Origin: Bacteroidales bacterium
GTDB lineage: Bacteria > Bacteroidota > Bacteroidia > Bacteroidales > VadinHA17
Direction of reading: 5' to 3'
Assembly: GCA_016936695.1 (NCBI GenBank)
Contig: JAFGXK010000146.1
Span: 1 to 5,110 of the forward strand
Length of the DNA: 5,110 nucleotides
How positions within the stretch are numbered: position 1 is the first letter of the stretch; each line of letters opens with the position of its first letter. Position numbers and translations under genes: made by a program. Shown here piece by piece: positions 1 to 5,110 of this stretch. The notes under the pieces are model-generated. The model was not told the DNA's origin. It worked only from the letters and a program-made list of their open reading frames with translations, and did no database searches.

Positions 1-2
1 AA

Positions 3-2411
3 TCAACCGTTTTCGTGAATGAAAAGGAAGCAGGATCGTGCAATAGTCTTTCCACCCCTCATGAATATGATATAACCAGTCTCCTGGGGCCCGGCACAAA
101 CCGTATTTCGGTAAGGATAGACAACAGTGTAATTATTCCCATCGGAGTCAATTCGCACAGCATAAGCGATCACACCCAGTCGAACTGGAACGGGATTACC
201 GGGGGGATAAAACTGGCAGCAACTTCCGGGATTTATATAAATGATATCAGCATTTTCCCGGATCCCGATAAGAAAGTAGTCGAGGTCGTTACAAACATTA
301 AGAATCCGGGAAACATTGATTTCAAAGGAAAACTATTTCTAAAAGCGGAGACATTCAATACATCAGAAGTAGAAAAGCTCCCTGAAATTAACACCAACGT
401 TATAACAAAAGAAGGTGAGCATCAGGTCAGGATCAAATATAAGATCCACAATCAGAAGCTTTGGAGCGAGTTCAGTCCGAATATGTACAGGATGACAATT
501 GGGCTTGCTGAAAAAGGGAAGGTTATCGACAGCAGATCAGTTGATTTCGGCATCAGGGATTTCAGGACGAACGGAACCAGGTTTGAGGTTAACGGACAGC
601 CGGTATTTCTCAGGGGGACAACCGAATGCTGTATTTTCCCTCTTACAGGCTATCCTCCTGCGGATCAGGAGTCGTGGGAAAGGATTCTTGGCACCTGCAG
701 GGAATATGGGCTTAACCATGTGAGGTTTCATTCATTTTGTCCTCCGGAAGCCGCCTTTGCTGCTGCTGACAAGCTGGGCATCTATTTCCATATAGAGTGC
801 GGTTCATGGGCAAATCAGGGAGCTGCGGTGGGCGACGGCGGACCGGTTGACAAATTCATATATGAGGAAGGAGACAGGATTATACGGGAATATGGCAATC
901 ACCCTTCATTCTGTATGCTTGCATACGGCAATGAGCCGGCAGGAAGGAATCAGAACAAGTTCCTCGGCGAACTCATAACATACTGGAGGGCAAAGGACAA
1001 CCGCCGTGTTTATACCTCGGCAGCAGGCTGGCCTATCATTCCCGAAAACGACTACAACGTTCCGTCCGATCCCAGGATCCAGCACTGGGGCGAAGGGTTG
1101 AAAAGCATAATCAATTCACAAGCTCCGCAGACAATGTTTGACTTCAGGGATTATGTGTCACGTTATAAGGTGCCGACGGTAGGTCATGAGATCGGACAAT
1201 GGTGTGTGTATCCCGATTTCAGGGAGACAGAACAATATAAAGGTGTTCTGAAGCCAACAAACTTTGAGATATTCCGGGAGACACTTGATGAACACAAGAT
1301 GGGTGACCAGGCCGAGGCTTTCCTGATGGCTTCAGGCAAACTTCAGGCATTATGTTACAAGGCTGATATTGAGGCGGCTCTGAGAACTCCGGGCTATGCA
1401 GGTTTCCAGATGCTTCAGCTGCATGATTTTCCAGGCCAGGGAACAGCCCTTGTTGGAATACTGAATCCTTTTTTCGGAAGCAAGGGCTACATAACTCCTG
1501 AAGAGTTCAGGATGTTTTGCAGCGAGATAGTCCCGCTGGCCAGGATGGATAAGATGATCTTTACCACTGATGACGAGATTAAGGCAGACATAGAGATTGC
1601 AAATTTCGGAAAAGGACCGCTTTATCATTCAGGAGTGCTTTGCAGGCTGATCAATTCTGACGGAGTAACAGTCTCTCAAAAAGCATTCGTAAAAGATACT
1701 ATATCGATCGGGAATTGCATACCTGTCGGCACTTTTACATTTGATCCGTCAGGAATACTGAGGCCGCAGAAGTTTACTCTGGAAGTTTCGGTTAGTGACT
1801 CCGGTATAAAAAACAGGTGGGAAATCTGGGTATATCCTCAGGAAGAGCAACCCGATCCGGGCAAGGTTCTTATTTCTGACCGGCTTGATGCCAGGAGTGA
1901 GGAAGAGTTGAGGAAGGGCGGATCGGTTTTGCTTCTTAACTTTGGAAAAGTAGCGAAAGAAAAGGGTGCTGATGTTGAGATCGGTTTCTCGAGCATCTTC
2001 TGGAACACTGCATGGACCAATAATCAGGCACCCCATACACTCGGGATACTTTGCAATCCGGAACATCCGGTTTTTGCACAGTTTCCCACTGAATATCACA
2101 GTAACTGGCAATGGTGGGATCCGGTATCCCATTCACAGGCAATGATAATCGACGGGTTCCCGCCAGAACTGAAGCCGCTTATCCAGCCTATCGACACCTG
2201 GTTTGAGAACAGGAGGCTTGCTCTCGTTTTTGAGGCCAGGGCAGGAAACGGGAAGCTTATTGTGTGCAGTATTGATATGAAGGATATTAAGGAAGACAGG
2301 CCGGCGTCGAAGCAGCTGCTCCGTTCCATGCTGACGTATATGAACAGTGATTCATTCAATCCCGGGACAAAAATTGATCTAAATCTGGTCAGAAGTCTTA
2401 CCGGCAGATAG
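3..2411 (+). CDS. Glycoside hydrolase family 2 enzyme, 5'-truncated by the window edge
   Basis: Probable retaining exo-glycosidase of the GH2 (beta-galactosidase/beta-glucuronidase) superfamily, likely acting in the periplasm or at the cell surface on plant or algal glycans; the substrate is not readable from sequence. The frame is open to the window edge and the residues before the GTG at 15 continue the fold (STVFVNEKEAGS), so that GTG is internal and the true start and signal peptide lie upstream. Numbering from GTG15: residues 1-70 are the end of the jelly-roll sugar-binding domain (DITSLLGPGTN; W58-N-G60-I-x-GG). Residues 73-185 form an Ig-like beta sandwich. Residues 189-510 form the TIM barrel, with NHVRFHS at 234-240, acid/base E307 in YGNEP and nucleophile E392 in GHEIGQW; the 85-residue spacing suits GH2. 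Residues 515-610 look like a second beta sandwich. From 616 to the end is an alpha/beta-like extension rich in Trp (W698, W700, W701). The Asn-x-Lys signature of beta-glucuronidases appears absent: the aligned site reads GSK, ending at K490. The stop is TAG. GH2 assignment is very secure, specificity is not. Confidence 0.95.
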   Translation, partial: STVFVNEKEAGSCNSLSTPHEYDITSLLGPGTNRISVRIDNSVIIPIGVNSHSISDHTQSNWNGITGGIKLAATSGIYINDISIFPDPDKKVVEVVTNIKNPGNIDFKGKLFLKAETFNTSEVEKLPEINTNVITKEGEHQVRIKYKIHNQKLWSEFSPNMYRMTIGLAEKGKVIDSRSVDFGIRDFRTNGTRFEVNGQPVFLRGTTECCIFPLTGYPPADQESWERILGTCREYGLNHVRFHSFCPPEAAFAAADKLGIYFHIECGSWANQGAAVGDGGPVDKFIYEEGDRIIREYGNHPSFCMLAYGNEPAGRNQNKFLGELITYWRAKDNRRVYTSAAGWPIIPENDYNVPSDPRIQHWGEGLKSIINSQAPQTMFDFRDYVSRYKVPTVGHEIGQWCVYPDFRETEQYKGVLKPTNFEIFRETLDEHKMGDQAEAFLMASGKLQALCYKADIEAALRTPGYAGFQMLQLHDFPGQGTALVGILNPFFGSKGYITPEEFRMFCSEIVPLARMDKMIFTTDDEIKADIEIANFGKGPLYHSGVLCRLINSDGVTVSQKAFVKDTISIGNCIPVGTFTFDPSGILRPQKFTLEVSVSDSGIKNRWEIWVYPQEEQPDPGKVLISDRLDARSEEELRKGGSVLLLNFGKVAKEKGADVEIGFSSIFWNTAWTNNQAPHTLGILCNPEHPVFAQFPTEYHSNWQWWDPVSHSQAMIIDGFPPELKPLIQPIDTWFENRRLALVFEARAGNGKLIVCSIDMKDIKEDRPASKQLLRSMLTYMNSDSFNPGTKIDLNLVRSLTGR

Positions 2412-2594
2412 CGGAAATGCGCTGATTATAGGCCATATGGCTTAACTTTCATCAAATAACAACAGCGACTTGTCAAAACCCGATCATTCCTGAAAGAGCA
2501 GGCCTGCATGAAGTAAGGCGCTGATAATCAATATAAATAGTAGGATTTTCCCCTTCACCGTCTCTAGTCACTCATAAATCTGAATCGCTTTTTG

Positions 2595-2631
2595 ACCGGC
2601 GGCTCCTGATTCAAAGCCACCGGTTTGTTTT
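2595..2631 (+). terminator. Rho-independent terminator downstream of the GH2 gene
   Basis: The arms ACCGGCGGCT (2595-2604) and AGCCACCGGT (2615-2624) pair over 10 positions with one internal C/A mismatch, around a 10-nt loop. The right arm runs directly into the T-rich tail TTTGTTTT (2624-2631). The tail lies only on the plus-strand side, so it would stop plus-strand transcription. It lies about 180 bp beyond the GH2 stop, leaving a long 3' UTR unless an unseen earlier terminator acts first. It should insulate the lipoprotein/porP group from GH2 transcription. Confidence 0.6.
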
Positions 2632-2697
2632 ATGGGATGACCGGCCGGATCCTATTGATAAGCGATGACAAAAGTATCATCCAAATGTCATATTGTG

Positions 2698-2739
2698 ATC
2701 TTGTAATATATTGACAAACAAGATATAAAGCGGTAACAT
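2698..2739 (+). promoter_or_regulatory. Possible promoter with overlapping 7-bp inverted repeat
   Basis: A perfect inverted repeat, ATCTTGT (2698-2704) and ACAAGAT (2718-2724), is separated by 13 nt. Inside and beyond it lies TTGACA (2711-2716), followed after exactly 17 bp by TAACAT (2734-2739), a layout like the general bacterial -35/-10 arrangement. The inverted repeat would overlap the -35 element, as an operator might. Caution is needed: primary sigma factors of Bacteroidota usually prefer a TAnnTTTG -7 box with a TTG-type -33 box, and I found no convincing match of that type here. Transcription from this point would give a leader of roughly 75 nt before the ATG at 2822. Confidence 0.25.
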
Positions 2740-2821
2740 TACATTGAATTATTTACTTTCTGCGAACCAGTAATGGTTTAAGGCAAGGGAATAATTCCAA
2801 ACTTTAAAATTACGACCGCAA

Positions 2822-3217
2822 ATGAAAAGATTTCTGTTTCTCCCGATTGTTTGTCTGTTCGTAGCATGTTCGACTCAGCTGAAGACGCATTCTCACCTTA
2901 TTGATAATAATAAGGTATCGTTGACGAGGAGGTATATTGGCAACTTCATCGATTATTCACACACCGGACCGGATTACTGTGCAAATGCTCACCTGTTATG
3001 GATCAGGACCACCCAGTTCAGTACTTTCGGTAGGCTTTCAGCTTTCGGGAAGGAATGTAAATTCACTCCCGGTGAAAGGATTTACCTCAAAAGGATGTAT
3101 TCCGTTCCGAATGCATGCGGAGAATGGGAATACCAGATTGAGAATGATTCTTCAGTAGTTTACATGGTAAGCAAATACAAGTATGACAATAATGTGCTGG
3201 TACATGCATCTTTCTGA
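2822..3217 (+). CDS. Small predicted lipoprotein of unknown function (131 aa)
   Basis: Function not recognised. The N-terminus is a lipoprotein signal peptide: MKR, a hydrophobic core, then LFVAC with the probable lipidated cysteine at C16, directly followed by STQ. The mature protein is about 115 residues with no further membrane segment. It is rich in aromatic and beta-prone residues, with segments such as YIGNFIDYSHTG (38-49), LLWIRTTQF (58-66), GERIYLKRMY (84-93) and WEYQIENDSSVVYMV (102-116), so a compact beta-rich fold is likely. Three more cysteines (C53, C79, C99) leave room for a disulfide. The ATG at 2822 is the only plausible start because an in-frame TAA lies at 2792-2794. The leader is A/T-rich with no Shine-Dalgarno, as is normal in Bacteroidota. 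The stop is TGA. The gene is preceded by a terminator and followed, after 131 bp, by another lipoprotein gene in the same direction. Small lipoproteins of this style are common in Bacteroidota, but I cannot name a family. Confidence 0.8.
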   Translation: MKRFLFLPIVCLFVACSTQLKTHSHLIDNNKVSLTRRYIGNFIDYSHTGPDYCANAHLLWIRTTQFSTFGRLSAFGKECKFTPGERIYLKRMYSVPNACGEWEYQIENDSSVVYMVSKYKYDNNVLVHASF

Positions 3218-3257
3218 ATGAATGGTAATTCAAGAGAGTCATTGATGGTAAAATTCA

Positions 3258-3344
3258 TTGGTCAAAGCTTAAATTATGTTAGTCAAAAGTCACTATGAAT
3301 GCATTGTTTAATTAGGTATATTTCACCAAATTTTATGTTAGTCA
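3258..3344 (+). repeat. TTRGTCA direct repeats upstream of the second lipoprotein gene
   Basis: The spacer between the two lipoprotein genes holds three copies of TTRGTCA: TTGGTCA at 3258-3264, TTAGTCA at 3279-3285 and TTAGTCA at 3338-3344. The first two share two further A residues and start 21 bp apart, about two helical turns. The last two lie within a longer exact 12-bp direct repeat, TTATGTTAGTCA (3274-3285 and 3333-3344), and the final copy ends 4 nt before the start codon at 3349. They may be binding sites for a regulator or a local duplication; sequence alone cannot decide. Confidence 0.4.
3317..3324 (+). promoter_or_regulatory. Possible Bacteroidota -7 promoter box
   Basis: TATATTTC matches the Bacteroidota -7 consensus TAnnTTTG at all specified positions except the last. 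It lies 24 bp before the ATG at 3349, so a transcript would have a very short leader. I do not see a well-spaced TTG-type -33 element upstream, which keeps confidence low. If real, it would let the second lipoprotein and porP-like genes be expressed separately from the first lipoprotein gene, and the TTRGTCA repeats would flank it. Confidence 0.25.
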
Positions 3345-3348
3345 GTAT

Positions 3349-3891
3349 ATGAAAAAATCTTTACTCGTCCTTTCATTAGGCTTGGTCGTCAGTTGCATTT
3401 TCAGCACCTGCACAAACAGTAAGAATAATCATTTATCTGAGGAGCAAAACATGGTTTCCCAGGCGAATGACGGATCCTTCCATCTGAAGCTTGAGGAGGC
3501 TTCGTGCTACAGTGATCAGGATAATCCTTCCGCGAATACTGCGGAATGGGTTTTCGTTGTCCCTAATCCCGGAAGTTACAAGGTATGGCTATCGAGCGCG
3601 ACTACCGACACGGTAAGGCTGAATTATACCAACAAGGTAAAGATCAGCCTTCTTGACCGCCATCTTGAAAAGGTTCCTGAATGTGACAAGATCATAAAAG
3701 ACTGTACAGACGTATCATATCCTTATTTCAGGACTGATTCTTACATGGGTTCCCTTTATTTTCCTGAATCAGGTGAATACAATCTGCAGGTAATAAGCGA
3801 AAAGATAACTTCCGGAGGAGCAGACCGTTCAGCCACTTCAACGGAGAATACCAGATTGATGTCGCTTATTCTTGAACCGCTGACACGCTGA
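3349..3891 (+). CDS. Predicted lipoprotein with a beta-sandwich-like body (180 aa)
   Basis: Function not recognised. The signal peptide runs MKK, a hydrophobic core, then LVVSC (C16), a good lipobox. A second candidate, FSTC (C21), follows and is succeeded by the polar stretch TNSKNN that is typical of a mature lipoprotein, so the lipidated cysteine is ambiguous. The body (44-178) looks all-beta: it opens with a strand ending in LEEASC (48-53), then AEWVFVVPNPGSYKVWL (65-81) and later SLYFPESGEYNLQVISE (135-151). The last two share a P-x-x-G-x-Y turn between strands, as in many carbohydrate-binding or Ig-like sandwiches; a glycan-binding role is inference only. Further cysteines are C53, C112 and C119. 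The ATG at 3349 is fixed by an in-frame TAG at 3313-3315. The gene ends with two stops in a row, TGA then TAA. The porP-like gene starts 41 bp later with no terminator between, so the two are probably cotranscribed and this protein may work with it in the envelope. Confidence 0.8.
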   Translation: MKKSLLVLSLGLVVSCIFSTCTNSKNNHLSEEQNMVSQANDGSFHLKLEEASCYSDQDNPSANTAEWVFVVPNPGSYKVWLSSATTDTVRLNYTNKVKISLLDRHLEKVPECDKIIKDCTDVSYPYFRTDSYMGSLYFPESGEYNLQVISEKITSGGADRSATSTENTRLMSLILEPLTR

Positions 3892-3932
3892 TAAAAAAGG
3901 TACGCTCTGGCCGGACCAACAGTTATGGAGTC

Positions 3933-4931
3933 ATGAAGAAAATTATTTACATAGCTATACTCCTTTGTCTGCACCAGCTTTCGACGGCACAGCAGCTGCC
4001 TTTGTACAGCCAGTACCTTTACAATAAATTCCTTATAAATCCGGCCATTGCAGGTGCGGATGGTTTTACCAGTGTTAACATAACAGCCCGAGAACAGTGG
4101 ATAGGATATAACGGTGCCCCAAGGACCTATTCGGTAAGTTATCAGACCAGGATTCTGAAGAGATCGTATCAGCTGAAGCAGAATATTTTCAACAGGACTG
4201 TTTACAGGGCAAAAACACCGGGTAAGGTAGGGGCCGGAGGTTATGTCTTCAGCGACAGGAACGGACGAATTCAGAGGACAGGATTCCAGATGGCCTATGC
4301 CTATCATACCTGGATCGCTGACTATACCCAGTTATCTCTGGGACTTGCTATTACCGGTTATCATTTTAAGGTCGATGTTAATTATATAAATTTTGACGAT
4401 CCCAATGAACCGTGGCTGAACAATGAGCTCAGAAGGGGCATTTTTGTGCCGGATACCGATTTCGGCCTTTATATCCTGGATCCCAAATTTTCTTTTGGTT
4501 TTTCAGCACAGCAGCTTTTTGGGGCAAATGTGAAACTTGGTGAGGCGGCCTATAAAAATTACTGGATGGACAGACATTATTATTTTACGGGGACATATAA
4601 TTTTGAAGTCGGGGTGAGAAGTGAGTTGCAGCCTTCCATGCTTTTCAAGGTGTCGGAGCAGGTACGGCCTCAGCTCGATCTTGGACTCACCTATAATTAC
4701 AACAATGATTTCTGGGCCGGTCTGGCTTACAGGACAGGAAGCGCCCTGATCGGACATATCGGGATGAGGCATTTCACCAGCCGTGTCAAGCTGACAAGCA
4801 TGTATTTCGGGTATTCTTTCGACTGGACTCTGAATAAGATACAGAGAGCCACTTACGGGACGCACGAACTCACTGTGGCGATCAAGTTTGGTGATGTCGA
4901 CAAGAGATTCAACTGGGTTGACAGGTTCTGA
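3933..4931 (+). CDS. PorP/SprF-family type IX secretion system membrane protein
   Basis: Outer-membrane beta-barrel-like protein of the PorP/SprF family (332 aa, normal for the family). Known members include PorP, part of the Porphyromonas gingivalis type IX secretion machinery, and SprF of Flavobacterium johnsoniae, needed to deliver the gliding adhesin SprB; many genomes carry several paralogs that serve individual cargo proteins. Evidence: a signal peptide with probable cleavage after STA (A19) before QQ, then the family hallmark near the mature N-terminus, with PLYSQY (23-28) and INPAIAG (35-41), followed by REQWIGYNGAPRTY (53-66). The rest alternates aromatic and Gly-rich strands (GLAITGYHF, GLTYNYNNDFWAGLAYRTG, MYFGYSFDW) and ends in a C-terminal Phe, as outer-membrane barrels often do. 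The start ATG has GGAG only 2 nt upstream, too close to act as a normal ribosome site. It probably shares a transcript with the lipoprotein gene 41 bp upstream. No large adhesin or type-B C-terminal-domain cargo gene, the usual partner of such paralogs, lies in the window. Whether this is the core PorP or a cargo-specific paralog cannot be told, so no symbol is assigned. Confidence 0.92.
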   Translation: MKKIIYIAILLCLHQLSTAQQLPLYSQYLYNKFLINPAIAGADGFTSVNITAREQWIGYNGAPRTYSVSYQTRILKRSYQLKQNIFNRTVYRAKTPGKVGAGGYVFSDRNGRIQRTGFQMAYAYHTWIADYTQLSLGLAITGYHFKVDVNYINFDDPNEPWLNNELRRGIFVPDTDFGLYILDPKFSFGFSAQQLFGANVKLGEAAYKNYWMDRHYYFTGTYNFEVGVRSELQPSMLFKVSEQVRPQLDLGLTYNYNNDFWAGLAYRTGSALIGHIGMRHFTSRVKLTSMYFGYSFDWTLNKIQRATYGTHELTVAIKFGDVDKRFNWVDRF

Positions 4932-4991
4932 TCTCCCGGGCTCTTCCATTTAGCATAATCATACGGTCATTCTCAGCACAAAAAACCATGC

Positions 4992-5110
4992 CGCCCCTAC
5001 GGGATTGGGGATTAATCCAAACTTCGGCAGGCCGTAGGACTGAAATACTTTAGGGATGGGCGAAGCCCGTCCTTATGGCAAACCCATGATATTAAGCCCC
5101 GTATGGGGCG
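4992..5110. repeat. Multi-hairpin inverted-repeat element, continuing to or past the window edge
   Basis: After the porP-like stop the DNA is non-coding, and from about 4992 becomes dense in inverted repeats. The two ends are complementary: 4992-5003 (CGCCCCTACGGG) pairs with 5098-5110 over 12 bp with one bulged T at 5104. Inside are three smaller stems: the palindrome GGATTAATCC (5009-5018), flanked by TTGG/CCAA; a hairpin at 5022-5037 with one T/T mismatch and a CAGG loop; and an 11-bp stem at 5051-5061/5065-5075 with a GAA loop. The right end can also form a local hairpin, GCCCC-GTAT-GGGGC (5096-5109). This architecture suits a dispersed intergenic repeat of REP/BIME or MITE type, or a structured RNA in the porP 3' UTR. 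There is no T-run typical of a terminator. The right boundary cannot be seen. Confidence 0.55.

Larger units (their letters stand above)
2412..2821. other. Non-coding intergenic region between the GH2 gene and the first lipoprotein gene
   Basis: This 410-bp stretch has no coding frame that I can support on either strand and no recognisable tRNA or other RNA gene. Just after the GH2 stop there is a small palindrome, GCCATATGGC at 2432-2441, followed by a T-rich run; as a hairpin it is short and is at most a weak terminator. A stronger terminator lies at 2595-2631. The last 130 bp before the lipoprotein start are A/T-rich and hold a 7-bp inverted repeat and a possible promoter, listed separately. 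The overall picture is a transcription boundary between two unrelated units. Confidence 0.7.

Noticed and set aside
15..17. GTG at 15 as the start of the GH2 protein
   Set aside because: The codons before it continue a typical GH2 sugar-binding-domain strand in the same frame, and a protein starting here would lack most of that domain and any signal peptide. The gene is truncated by the window edge.
499..731. Overlapping short open frames on both strands inside the GH2 gene (499-723 plus, 537-731 minus)
   Set aside because: They lie inside a well-supported catalytic-domain coding region and show no recognisable domain or signal.
1350..2359. Several minus-strand open frames of 60-127 codons within the GH2 3' half
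   Set aside because: They are antisense shadows of a real gene, with basic, low-logic composition and no motif.
2432..2443. GCCATATGGC palindrome plus TTAACTTT as the GH2 terminator
   Set aside because: The possible stem has only about four to five pairs and an interrupted T-run; the hairpin at 2595-2631 is much stronger.
2419..2529. Repeated word GCGCTGAT at 2419 and 2518
   Set aside because: An 8-bp match 99 bp apart with no further similarity is expected by chance.
2665..2706. 13-codon open frame, ATG to TAA, in the first intergenic region
   Set aside because: It is too short and has no ribosome site or conservation evidence. The same bases contain weak alternative inverted repeats (GATGA/TCATC and ATGACA/TGTCAT), but these are short enough to be chance.
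2937..3158. 73-codon open frame overlapping the first lipoprotein gene
   Set aside because: It lies in another frame within a gene that has a clear lipoprotein signal and no independent evidence.
3756..4307. 183-codon minus-strand open frame spanning the end of the second lipoprotein gene and the start of the porP-like gene
   Set aside because: It is antisense to two confident genes, has no signal peptide or recognisable motif, and is long only because of codon bias on the sense strand.
4503..4949. 148-codon minus-strand open frame within the porP-like gene
   Set aside because: It is antisense to conserved barrel-coding sequence, with no domain.
4980..5110. CRISPR array at the right end
   Set aside because: The repeated words are inverted rather than direct, unevenly spaced and degenerate, with no spacer-like units of constant length.

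Overview
The window looks like chromosomal DNA from a member of the Bacteroidota, most likely an environmental Bacteroidales or Marinilabiliales-type lineage. Three things support this. The last gene is a PorP/SprF-family type IX secretion protein, a family essentially restricted to that phylum. The genes lack Shine-Dalgarno sequences and have A/T-rich leaders. The two small genes have lipoprotein signal peptides. All genes read on the plus strand.

Layout: (1) bases 1-2411 hold the 3' part of a large glycoside hydrolase family 2 (GH2) enzyme whose start lies upstream of the window. (2) Bases 2412-2821 are non-coding, with a good intrinsic terminator at 2595-2631 and a possible promoter/operator near 2698-2739. 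(3) Bases 2822-3217 encode a 131-aa predicted lipoprotein of unknown function. (4) Bases 3218-3348 are a short A/T-rich spacer with direct repeats that could be regulatory. (5) Bases 3349-3891 encode a 180-aa predicted lipoprotein with a beta-sandwich-like body. (6) Bases 3933-4931 encode a 332-aa PorP/SprF-like outer-membrane protein, 41 bp after the second lipoprotein. (7) Bases 4932-5110 are non-coding and contain a cluster of inverted repeats that looks like a dispersed intergenic repeat or a structured RNA. It runs to the window edge.

The terminator separates the carbohydrate-degradation gene from the cell-envelope genes. The second lipoprotein and the porP-like gene probably share a transcript, and the first lipoprotein may belong to it as well, because no terminator is visible between them. 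All four products are predicted to be exported or located in the envelope, although the GH2 signal peptide is outside the window.

I see no RNA gene of a known class, CRISPR array, transposase or defence system. The least explained features are the structured repeat at the right end and the pairing of an unrecognised lipoprotein with an isolated porP-like gene.
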